From the NCBI GenBank assembly GCA_009777055.1, contig WRMQ01000002.1, positions 1 to 61,905 on the forward strand: 61,905 nt of DNA, in the 5' to 3' direction. Shown here one piece after another: positions 19,758-27,974 of this stretch (the first letter of the stretch is position 1; each line of letters begins with the position of its first letter). Under the pieces are notes generated by a model. That model was not told where the DNA came from and searched no databases. It was given only the letters and a program-made list of their open reading frames with translations. The stretch is from Oscillospiraceae bacterium (GTDB lineage: Bacteria > Bacillota > Clostridia > Oscillospirales > Acutalibacteraceae). Made by a program: the position numbers and the translations under genes.

Positions 19758-21218
19758 TTACAGCTTCACCACAACCTTGTGCTCTCCGGCCTCAAAGTAA
19801 AGCTTCAAAATTCTTCCATCCCCATGGGGGATACTCTCCTCCTCCACCCGCGCGCTGCCCGCCTCAATGGACTGATAGGCCGAGGGCAGGTAAAGCTCCG
19901 TGGGAAGCGCGGGATCCGCGCCGGCGGGCTGCGTGAATTCCAGCGTGAAGACATTCGATTCCCAGTCCTGGCTGTGGCTTTTGATTACGCCGTTGACCGC
20001 AACGGGCGTCGGGCGCGACAGCAGGCGCATAATCGGCTGGTCATACAGGCCCTCCGTATAGGCGAAATAGGTGTCGCTCCAGTGGAAGGAATCGAAGAGC
20101 TCCAGGAGATATTGAATGTGCGGGAAGAAGCTCTCGCCCTCACCGCCGCCGCCCCATTCGCCCACGATAACGGGCACATTCATGCGCTGCTGGGCCTCGC
20201 GGGCGCGCTCAAAAAAGAAGCCGGCCCGCGCGTTATTGGCATAGGCGTAGGCGGGGGTATCCACCGTGAAGTCGTAGGCATGGGGGCTGTAGCAGGCGTT
20301 GGCCTCCCCCTCCGGCGGCATAACGCCGTGCCGCACGCCGATGTTGGAGTAATAATTTTGCTCCACGAAGACAATGCCATTGGAGGTGACCTCGCGTACA
20401 GCCTTTGTCATGCGCGCGGTGAAGGGGTTATACTTTTCCGCGTCAAATTGCTTGATGAGCTTTTCCCCCGCCTGGACGACCTTTGCCATTACCGCGGGCG
20501 TGAGCACATCCAGGGCATAGTTCCGGGTCTTTTTATTCAAATAGGTTTTGAGGAACCTTGCGCGCTTGACGGTGGGGCTGATCAGAATGACCCGCGCCGC
20601 CTTCGCCACCAGCTTGCGGAAGACCCTGCCGCCGGGGGTGCCGGGGAAGGGCTCATTCATAAAGTCGAAGCCGAAGAAGGCCGGATGATCGCCGTAACGC
20701 CGCGCGAGCAGCTGCCACAGCGCCTCATAATGATCTTGAATGCCCCTGCCGTGCACGGGGCTGTTTTCCCAGAAATGATCGAAGCCGCGCTGCACGGCCT
20801 TGCCCCAGAAATAGCCCTCGGCCCAGACGAATTTCGAGTGCTTCGCCTTGTAGCCGTCGGTGAGGCAGGCCCATACCGGCGCGCCGTCGCCAGCGTTTAT
20901 GCCGAAGGAGGAATACAGGTCCTGATGCATGTCGAGGAAGACATACACGCCGTATTGCGCGGCGAGGCCGAAGATCCGGTCCAGCTTTCGCAGAACCTCC
21001 TCGTCATATTCCCCCGGCGCGGGCTCAAAGGTCTCCCAGCAAACGCCCAGGCGCAGCAGCTGCAGCCCCAGGGCCGCGCTGCGCTGGAAGAAGGCCTCAT
21101 CCAGCCAGGAGAGATATTTTTCCGGTTCGTTGCCGCATTTGACGTTCACGCCCCGAAAAATCCGTTCGCGCCCCTGTTCGTCGATGAGCCGCTGCCCCTG
21201 CACTTGAATGCGCTGCAT
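19758..21218 (-). CDS. Glycoside hydrolase family 5, endoglycoceramidase/cellulase-like
   Basis: IFRGVNVKCGNEPEKYLSW, FDFMNEPFPG, VIVGEWGGGGEG, FLDMHQDLYSS. Confidence 0.82.
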   Translation of the reverse strand: MQRIQVQGQRLIDEQGRERIFRGVNVKCGNEPEKYLSWLDEAFFQRSAALGLQLLRLGVCWETFEPAPGEYDEEVLRKLDRIFGLAAQYGVYVFLDMHQDLYSSFGINAGDGAPVWACLTDGYKAKHSKFVWAEGYFWGKAVQRGFDHFWENSPVHGRGIQDHYEALWQLLARRYGDHPAFFGFDFMNEPFPGTPGGRVFRKLVAKAARVILISPTVKRARFLKTYLNKKTRNYALDVLTPAVMAKVVQAGEKLIKQFDAEKYNPFTARMTKAVREVTSNGIVFVEQNYYSNIGVRHGVMPPEGEANACYSPHAYDFTVDTPAYAYANNARAGFFFERAREAQQRMNVPVIVGEWGGGGEGESFFPHIQYLLELFDSFHWSDTYFAYTEGLYDQPIMRLLSRPTPVAVNGVIKSHSQDWESNVFTLEFTQPAGADPALPTELYLPSAYQSIEAGSARVEEESIPHGDGRILKLYFEAGEHKVVVKL

Positions 21219-21289
21219 GTGAATACCCTCCTTTTCTTATTTCAAAAGCCCCCCCTTGACATTCCACTTCCCTTGCGGTATAATGGAGG

Positions 21290-21400
21290 CGGTCAAGGGG
21301 GCGAAGCGCTGCCGAAAACGGCTAGCCTCCTATGATGAAATTTGCCAGGCTACTAGCCGCCCACAGCTTGCAGGTGATGGGGCGGCTAGTCCTTTTTATT
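21290..21400 (+). ncRNA. Candidate antisense RNA of a type I toxin-antitoxin-like locus (locus 2)
   Basis: TTGACA (21256-21261) -17- TATAAT (21279-21284); terminator hairpin 21352-21390 followed by cctttttatt. Confidence 0.55.
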
Positions 21401-21466
21401 GAGTTCACGTACGTAGAGCATCATCGCCAGATAGCAAAAGGCCATCGCCATGAGAATTTCTACCAT
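21386..21466 (-). CDS. Candidate small hydrophobic type I toxin-like peptide (MVEILMAMAFCYLAMMLYVRELNKKD)
   Basis: 26 codons, SD GGGGTGAGAG, promoter TTGCAT-17-TATAAT on minus strand (21542-21570), stop inside shared terminator stem. Confidence 0.55.
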   Translation of the reverse strand: MVEILMAMAFCYLAMMLYVRELNKKD

Positions 21467-21578
21467 GTACTCTCACCCCTTTCGGGGAGACGTCACCGCT
21501 TCCGTGCAAGCGCAGCGCCGCGGCCCTCGCGGGCCAAAATTATTATAGCAGACGCGATAACAAAATGCAACACGTTTT

Positions 21579-22958
21579 TTAATTCCGAAAGCTGTGAATC
21601 GGCGGCGGGATCCTTCCGCCTCTTTTGATGAACGCCTCGCAGGAATACCCGTTTACCGGCATCACCGGGGCCGTGCCCAGCAGGCCGCCAAGCTCCACCA
21701 GCTCGCCTACCCGCTTTCCGGCGGCTGGAATGATCCGCACGGCGGTGGTCTTGCCGTTGATCATGCCGATGGCCATCTCGTCCGCGATAATGCCCGCGAT
21801 GGTCTCGGCGGAGGTGTCGCCCGGCACGGCGATCATATCCAGGCCCACGGAGCAAACGCAGGTCATGGCCTCCAGCTTTTCCAGGGTCAGGGCGCCAAGC
21901 CGCGCGGCCTCGACCATACCGTGATCCTCGCTCACGGGGATGAACGCGCCGCTGAGCCCTCCCACATAGCTGGAGGCCATCACGCCGCCCTTCTTCACGT
22001 TGTCGTTGAGCATGGCCAGCGCCGCCGTGGTGCCCGGCGCGCCCGGCTGCGCGAGCCCCATTTCCTGCAGGATTTCGGCGATGCTGTCGCCCACGGCAGG
22101 GGTCGGGGCCAGGGAAAGGTCGATGATACCGAAGGGCACGCCCAGGCGCTTCGAGGCCTCCAGGGCCACCAGCTGGCCCACCCGGGTGATCTTAAACGCC
22201 GTGCGCTTCACGGTTTCGCAGACGGTTTCGAAGTCCGCGCCCCGCACCTCCTCCAAGGCGCGCTTGACCACGCCCGGGCCGCTCACGCCCACGTTGATCA
22301 CGAGATCCCGTTCTCCGGCCCCATGGAACGCGCCCGCCATAAAGGGGTTGTCCTCCACCGCGTTGCAAAAGACCACCAGCTTGGCGCAGCCCATGGAGCC
22401 ATTTTCGGCCGTGCGGGCCGCTGTCTCTTTGATCACCCGGCCCATGCGCGCCACGGCGTTCATGTTGATCCCCGCCCGGGTGGAGCCCAGGTTTACGCTG
22501 GAGCACACCCGCTCCGTTTCGGCCAGAGCCCGGGGAATCGCGTGGGTGAGGGCAAGATCGCTGGCGGTGCTGCCCTTTTGCACCAGCGCGCTGAACCCGC
22601 CGATGAAGTTCACGCCCACCTCCCGCGCGGCCCGGTCCAGAGTCTTGGCGATTTCGACGAAATCTTCCTCCCGCGCGCCGCCCTCCCGGCGCCTCAGCCC
22701 CGCCGCGGCCTGGGCGACCGGCGTCACGGAGATGCGCTTATTCACCACCGGAATCCCGAATTGCAGGGCGATATCGTCCCCCGCGCGCACGAGACGCTCC
22801 GCCGCGCGGGTGATCTTGTCATAGATCTCGCCGCAAAAGCGCTCCAGGCCTCCGGCGGCGCAGTCCAGCAGGCTGATGCCCATGGTGATGGTGCGCACGT
22901 CCAGGTTGGCCTCGGAGATCATGCGGTTGGTCTCCTGAATTTCCATGCGGGTGATCAT
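21579..22958 (-). CDS. PFL family protein (UPF0210/DUF711)
   Basis: [34 protein letters not shown]...[17 protein letters not shown]...[20 protein letters not shown]. Confidence 0.88.
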   Translation of the reverse strand: MITRMEIQETNRMISEANLDVRTITMGISLLDCAAGGLERFCGEIYDKITRAAERLVRAGDDIALQFGIPVVNKRISVTPVAQAAAGLRRREGGAREEDFVEIAKTLDRAAREVGVNFIGGFSALVQKGSTASDLALTHAIPRALAETERVCSSVNLGSTRAGINMNAVARMGRVIKETAARTAENGSMGCAKLVVFCNAVEDNPFMAGAFHGAGERDLVINVGVSGPGVVKRALEEVRGADFETVCETVKRTAFKITRVGQLVALEASKRLGVPFGIIDLSLAPTPAVGDSIAEILQEMGLAQPGAPGTTAALAMLNDNVKKGGVMASSYVGGLSGAFIPVSEDHGMVEAARLGALTLEKLEAMTCVCSVGLDMIAVPGDTSAETIAGIIADEMAIGMINGKTTAVRIIPAAGKRVGELVELGGLLGTAPVMPVNGYSCEAFIKRGGRIPPPIHSFRN

Positions 22959-23097
22959 AATAAGAAAGGCTCCCTTCAAATTTTGGGCTTTTGACGCTTC
23001 GCGCGTTTTTTCAGGCGCAGAAAAAAGGCGCAGAAAAAAATGGGATTGATTTATGCTTGCTTATCGTGTATAATAAGAAATGAAAGGGGGTCGTCGC

Positions 23098-23301
23098 ATG
23101 GAAAAGGCTTCGATCACAGAATTATTCCCAGGCGCTTCCGATCATGCCTTGGAAGAAAAACGTATTTTGAGAGCGTTTGAAGAATCCGATAAAGAAGCCG
23201 CTGCAGGAAAGTTTATGGACGCTGATGAAGTTTTCGCCAGGATATTCGAAAGAATAGACCGGTTTGAGGCAGAATTGGAAAGGCGAGAAAATGCAGTATA
23301 A
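23098..23301 (+). CDS. Antitoxin-like small protein (module 1)
   Basis: Small acidic ORF overlapping the downstream ParE/RelE-like toxin; promoter TTGATT-17-TATAAT in a duplicated 46-bp block. Confidence 0.65.
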   Translation: MEKASITELFPGASDHALEEKRILRAFEESDKEAAAGKFMDADEVFARIFERIDRFEAELERRENAV

Positions 23302-23605
23302 GCTCAAGATTCTGCCTTCTTTTGAACGGGAATTGGTTGAAATAACATCCTACATCAGCGAAACTTTATATGCGCCGAAAGCTTCCCGAAAAACAGCCGA
23401 ATCTATTCTCAAAAAAATCAACCGCATAAAGTCTTCACCAACTCTGGGGAAAAAATATATTAGCCTGGAGGGCGAAGATAAAGGATTCCGTTATTGTACT
23501 ATAAAGAATTACGCGATTTTTTACATAGTAAACGAAAGCAACCACACAATTGAAATTCGCCACGTGTTTTACGCCCGCCGTGATTTCAATTCGCTCATCC
23601 AATAG
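23291..23605 (+). CDS. RelE/ParE family toxin (module 1)
   Basis: YKLKILPSFERELVEITSYISETLYAP...RYCTIKNYAIFYIVNE...IEIRHVFYARRDFNSLIQ. Confidence 0.82.
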   Translation: MQYKLKILPSFERELVEITSYISETLYAPKASRKTAESILKKINRIKSSPTLGKKYISLEGEDKGFRYCTIKNYAIFYIVNESNHTIEIRHVFYARRDFNSLIQ

Positions 23606-23676
23606 CTCCAATCTCAAAAAGATTGATTTATGCTTGCTTATCGTGTATAATAAGAAATGAAAGGGGATGTTCTTGA

Positions 23677-23892
23677 ATGGAAAAAACTTATTCAGCAGCA
23701 GAATTAATACCCGACGCTTATGACCGGGTCTTCGAAGCTGTGGCGGAACTGCGGCTTCTGCGCTTGTTGGAAGAATCTGACAAAGAAATAGAGGCGGGCG
23801 TTTTTTATACACAGGAGGAAATCTTTGAGGAGATGGAAAAAATGATAGACGGATTTGAATTGGAGATGGGGCTGTTAAAGGATGCGGTATGA
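23677..23892 (+). CDS. Antitoxin-like small protein (module 2)
   Basis: Paralogue of 23098-23301 (EESDKE...); overlaps toxin 2. Confidence 0.65.
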   Translation: MEKTYSAAELIPDAYDRVFEAVAELRLLRLLEESDKEIEAGVFYTQEEIFEEMEKMIDGFELEMGLLKDAV

Positions 23893-24193
23893 GCTTCATT
23901 TTATGCCCGCTTATAAGCAAGAACTCACAGAAATCCTCAGATATATAGCCTATGAGCTGTATGCCCCTGAAGCGGCCAGGAGACTAAACAGACAAATTGA
24001 TCAGAAGCTTAACCAACTGCAACGATCACCTGCACTCGGCAAAATACATATTTCTGCTTCAGGACAGACGGATTACCGCCGTCTTCTTGTGAAAAATTAC
24101 ACTATATTTTATAAGGTTGATGAAGACGCGCACACGATAAATCTTTGCCGCGTACTCTACGCCCGCCGTGATTTCAATTCGCTCATCCAATAG
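23882..24193 (+). CDS. RelE/ParE family toxin (module 2)
   Basis: YELHFMPAYKQELTEILRYIAYELYAPEAARRL...RLLVKNYTIFYKVDE...RVLYARRDFNSLIQ. Confidence 0.82.
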   Translation: MRYELHFMPAYKQELTEILRYIAYELYAPEAARRLNRQIDQKLNQLQRSPALGKIHISASGQTDYRRLLVKNYTIFYKVDEDAHTINLCRVLYARRDFNSLIQ

Positions 24194-24223
24194 GCCGCTC
24201 CAATCGTGGGCGGTTTTTTTATG

Positions 24224-24493
24224 TCATATCCTGTGCATCGTCTGGAATATTTCCTCGTGCTGCAGCTTGATCTCCAGCCCTGTTTCGCGGCCAAGGGCGT
24301 TTAGCTCCGCCGCGGTTTCCTCGAAGGGCGCCGCGCAGGACCCCATGTCTACGATCATCAGCATATTGAAATAGCCCTGTACGATCGTCTGCGAAATATC
24401 CAGGATGTTGATCCGCCGCCGGGAGAGATAGACGCAGACCTCCGCGATGATGCCCACGCGGTCGCGCCCGAGCACGGTGATGATGCCTTTCAT
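24224..24493 (-). CDS. ACT domain-containing protein (UPF0237)
   Basis: MKGIITVLGRDRVGIIAEVCVYLSRRRINILDISQTIVQGYFNMLMIVD. Confidence 0.87.
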   Translation of the reverse strand: MKGIITVLGRDRVGIIAEVCVYLSRRRINILDISQTIVQGYFNMLMIVDMGSCAAPFEETAAELNALGRETGLEIKLQHEEIFQTMHRI

Positions 24494-24714
24494 GCCAGCC
24501 TCAGCTCCTCTTTTTACAGTTTCTTAACACAATAAACATATTATAGCATATTTCCGGGCAAAAGACAAGCTTGCAAAAGAGGGGAACTTATGATAGAATA
24601 GACATAGATTATTGTTTTTGGTTTTTGCCTTGCATTGTTTTGAAATTGGTTTAAAATTATTTTGAATCTTGTTTTGGATTTGTTTGGCATTTTTAAAATT
24701 TGGAGGATAGATCC

Positions 24715-25953
24715 ATGAACCGCAAAATATCATTCGGCGCGGCGCTGGCGCTGGCATTGGTGCTGGTCTCGGTATCGATTCCGCTGACGATGCTTTACGC
24801 CCGCCAGGAACATAACCGCATTATCACCGACCTGCCCCGGCGGGCGGAGCAGTTCGCCGCCATGGAGGAGATCCGCGACACGGTGCAGCGCAACTACTCC
24901 GGCAGGGTGAACAACGACGTGGTCAACGCCGAGGTTGTGCGCGGCTATATCGCCGGTCTGGGCGACCCCAAGAGCCGCTACCTGGATGCCGCGGAGTACA
25001 ACAGCTATGACCAGCGGCTGCGGGGAGAAAGCGCCGACCTGGGGCTGGCGGCCTCCTACGACCCGATGCTGGGCATTGTGGTGGACCGTGTGCAATCCGG
25101 CTCCCCCGCGGCCAACAGCGGCCTGCAGAAGGGCGACCAGATCATCAGCGTCAAGGCCGACAACCAGAGCGTCGTCAACGCCGCCGACGTGGACCGCGAC
25201 AGCGCGCCCCAAATGCTCGCGGAGCTCAACAAGCTGCGCAGCATCGCCTCAGACGTGGCTGTGACGCATATCACGCTGACCTATCTGCGCGACGACGCGG
25301 AAAACACGGTCAATATTATGGTAGGCCACAACGTGCCCACGGTGTTTGGCGAAATCATGCAGGACGACGTGGGCTATCTGCGTATCTCGGCCTTCTACAA
25401 GAGCACCAAGGATCAGCTGAAAAGCCAGATGGGCGAGCTGCTCAGCCAGGGGGCCTCGACATTTATATTCGATTTGCGGGGCTGCTGGGACGGCACCTGG
25501 GAATACGCCTGCGGCGCTCTTGATCTGCTGGTGATCGCCGGCGCGGGCAATGACGTGATGGCCACGGTGAACTATCAGGGCAGGGCTCCCGTGCTCTACG
25601 CGCCCAGCTCAAAGCGCGACGCCAACTTAAAGACAGCCGTGCTCACCAACGCCGCCACCGACGGCCCGGCGGAGCTCTTCGCCTATAACCTGCGCAGCTA
25701 CAACAGCGGCAAGGTGTTCCTGTTTGGTCTGCCCACCGCCGGCAACAACACCCTGCAGGAGGCCTTTCGGCTGGAACGCGTAGGCGGGGCGGTTCTGCTG
25801 ACGGTGGCCACGGTCACGCCCTACGGCAACGACCCCGACTGGTGCAAGGGCGGCGTAGAGCCCGATTTCCGCTATGGCAACCCCGACCAGCAGCTCAGCG
25901 CCGCGCTGGATTTTCTGAAGGGGAACAACGAAGAGGCGATTGTGGAGAGCTGA
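24715..25953 (+). CDS. S41 (C-terminal processing peptidase)-family protein with PDZ-like region; catalytic residues apparently lost
   Basis: PDZ-like LGIVVDRVQSGSPAANSGLQKGDQIISV; S41 core VGYLRISAFY..., FIFDLRG; NAATDGPAE in place of NxGSASASE. Confidence 0.75.
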   Translation: MNRKISFGAALALALVLVSVSIPLTMLYARQEHNRIITDLPRRAEQFAAMEEIRDTVQRNYSGRVNNDVVNAEVVRGYIAGLGDPKSRYLDAAEYNSYDQRLRGESADLGLAASYDPMLGIVVDRVQSGSPAANSGLQKGDQIISVKADNQSVVNAADVDRDSAPQMLAELNKLRSIASDVAVTHITLTYLRDDAENTVNIMVGHNVPTVFGEIMQDDVGYLRISAFYKSTKDQLKSQMGELLSQGASTFIFDLRGCWDGTWEYACGALDLLVIAGAGNDVMATVNYQGRAPVLYAPSSKRDANLKTAVLTNAATDGPAELFAYNLRSYNSGKVFLFGLPTAGNNTLQEAFRLERVGGAVLLTVATVTPYGNDPDWCKGGVEPDFRYGNPDQQLSAALDFLKGNNEEAIVES

Positions 25954-25978
25954 TAAAAGGCATAATTCAAATAAAAGC

Positions 25979-26025
25979 AACAGCGGGGCAGCCAGATTGG
26001 CTGACCCGCTGTTGTTTGTTGTTTT
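25979..26025. terminator. Bidirectional terminator
   Basis: caacagcggggcagccagattggctgacccgctgttg followed by tttgttgttttttt. Confidence 0.8.
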
Positions 26026-26026
26026 T

Positions 26027-26776
26027 TTATGATATATCCGCGTGCAGCGCGTAAATCACTTCAAGCATTTCCGCCGCTCTGACATCCCCGGGGTCCAGTT
26101 CAAGAGCACGGTCCAGGTCCAGTATAGCCTGTCCATACGCCTCCAGGTAATACCAGATAAGGCCACGATAATAGCGGCATTGCTGTCTGTCAGGCTCTAT
26201 CTCAAGCGCGTAGTTAAAAAAATCCAGTGTCCGCTGCAAATATCGGTAGTATAGTTCCGGAGCCTCCTTCTGAAGCTGTACCGTAAATTCACAGCATACG
26301 ATCCCGGCCTCCTCATACTCCTCGGCGGTTTGGAGATAAACGCCTCCAAAGCTGTTCAGCGCCGCTTCATAATCACCCAGATAGAAATAGCACATCGCCT
26401 TTTTGCAATCGCTGAGCTTGTATCGATTTATTTTGCGAAACCCCACCAAAGCGTACTCGTAATCGCCGGCCTCCAGAAGGGCCTGTGCATGAACATAAAT
26501 CTTCTCCTGCTGCTCCGGTGTCATCTCAGCGCTTGCATACCCTTCAAATTCCGCCATAGCAAGGTTGATCGCCGCCTGCCGGCGGTAAGCGCCATAGGTC
26601 TTATAACCCGCCACACCCGCCGGAAGCAGGAAAGCACCAAGCAGCATCAACAGAGCAACCGCTGCTTTGCCCTTGCTATTTTTACTGAAGGCCGCCCACA
26701 GCCCAAGGCCCAACAGCGGAATAACCAACACCGCCAGCGGCGTTTTAAACACGTTCCAAAATTCCTGCCAAAACAT
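26027..26776 (-). CDS. TPR repeat membrane protein
   Basis: Two N-terminal TMs; TPR-like repeats (YFYLGDYEAALNSFGGVY; YRGLIWYYLEAYGQAILDLDRALELDPGD). Confidence 0.7.
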   Translation of the reverse strand: MFWQEFWNVFKTPLAVLVIPLLGLGLWAAFSKNSKGKAAVALLMLLGAFLLPAGVAGYKTYGAYRRQAAINLAMAEFEGYASAEMTPEQQEKIYVHAQALLEAGDYEYALVGFRKINRYKLSDCKKAMCYFYLGDYEAALNSFGGVYLQTAEEYEEAGIVCCEFTVQLQKEAPELYYRYLQRTLDFFNYALEIEPDRQQCRYYRGLIWYYLEAYGQAILDLDRALELDPGDVRAAEMLEVIYALHADIS

Positions 26777-26801
26777 ATGTTATGATCCTCCAGCGTTCCA
26801 T

Positions 26802-26940
26802 GTAGGGGCTCAAAATGTAGGGGCTCAAAAATTTGAGCCCAGGCCACGTTATCATGGGCTCAAAATTTTGAACTCCGCAGCCCTGTTGTTGATTGGTTTC
26901 AATTAATGCGTGACCAGGGCTCAAAATTTTGAGCCCCTAC
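26802..26940. mobile_element. MITE-like short element with 14-bp perfect terminal inverted repeats
   Basis: gtaggggctcaaaa (26802-26815, repeated 26817-26830) ... ttttgagcccctac (26927-26940), with internal gggctcaaaattttga palindromic segment. Confidence 0.6.
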
Positions 26941-27890
26941 GAAAGTCTCGTCTCTGTCATCTCGTGAAACAGCTTCACCCGCCGCTGGAGCCGCTCGTGC
27001 TCCTTCTCGGTGATGGAAAATTTATGAGAGGCAAAATTCTTTCGCAGCATCTGCCAGGTGATCAGATCCTGTGCCTCCATGGCGGCTTCGGCCCCTAGCA
27101 CCTCAGCCACCAGACGCTCCGCCGCGTTCCACATGCTCACTAAAAAGGGCAGGTCCAGCCGGCGCAGGAGGCTGCGCGCGGTGCGCTGGGCAAAATTCAG
27201 GCAGGGGAAATAAAGCTGCATCCGCGGCGGCTCGGCCTTGAAATCCACCAGCGCGCCGGTAAAGCTTTCGCTTTCCTCCGGCAGGGGCAGCGTGCCCCCG
27301 GCGGAGATCACGATGCCGTAATCCTCCATGGGCAGGCAGCCCGAGCCGGCCACGGCGGAGATGAAGCGCCGGTGCTGGGGCGGCAGGGCGTGGCAGTAAA
27401 GATCGGCCAGGGCCGCTTCCGCCAGAGGGCGATGGGCCTCGCTGGTGCGGCAGATCAGCTTGCTTTGGGAGGAAAGACACACCAGAAACGCCGCGCTGCG
27501 AAAGGTCTTTAAAAAGAGCTCGTCCACACAGGCCCATTTGGCGAAGAGATTGTGGTGGTGCAGCGCCGCCTCAAAGCCCAGCTCCAGGCCGCGCTGCCGG
27601 TAGGGGGAAATATCCGCCGCGCGCAGGGCGTTTTCCCAGAACCCCGCGGGCTGATAACTGGTTTGCAGCAGCACGCTGAAGCGGTCCGCCAGCGTAAAAA
27701 TCGCCATTGCCCAGGGAGGCTGCGCCTGATCCCGGGCTCCCTGCGAACAGGCCTCCTGCAGGGAGGCCAGGCGCTCCAGCAGCAGCGAACAGGCCTCGCT
27801 GTCCTCCCGCAGCAGCGCGCGCAGGCGCTCCGTATCGCCGGGACGGCTTGGGTTTTGGAACCATAGCGGCTCCGAATAGAGAAGGGCCAT
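26937..27890 (-). CDS. Hypothetical protein
   Basis: 317 aa ORF; codon-consistent; stop codon lies in the MITE-like terminal repeat. Confidence 0.5.
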   Translation of the reverse strand: MALLYSEPLWFQNPSRPGDTERLRALLREDSEACSLLLERLASLQEACSQGARDQAQPPWAMAIFTLADRFSVLLQTSYQPAGFWENALRAADISPYRQRGLELGFEAALHHHNLFAKWACVDELFLKTFRSAAFLVCLSSQSKLICRTSEAHRPLAEAALADLYCHALPPQHRRFISAVAGSGCLPMEDYGIVISAGGTLPLPEESESFTGALVDFKAEPPRMQLYFPCLNFAQRTARSLLRRLDLPFLVSMWNAAERLVAEVLGAEAAMEAQDLITWQMLRKNFASHKFSITEKEHERLQRRVKLFHEMTETRLS

Positions 27891-27919
27891 GGAGAAACCT
27901 CTTTCATCGCGTTAAGCGT

Positions 27920-27974
27920 AATTCATATTAAGCAATTCATATTAAGTAATTTATATTAAGTAATTCATATCAAA
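27920..27974. repeat. 14-bp AT-rich tandem repeat (aattcatattaagt)
   Basis: Four degenerate copies in the intergenic region. Confidence 0.8.
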
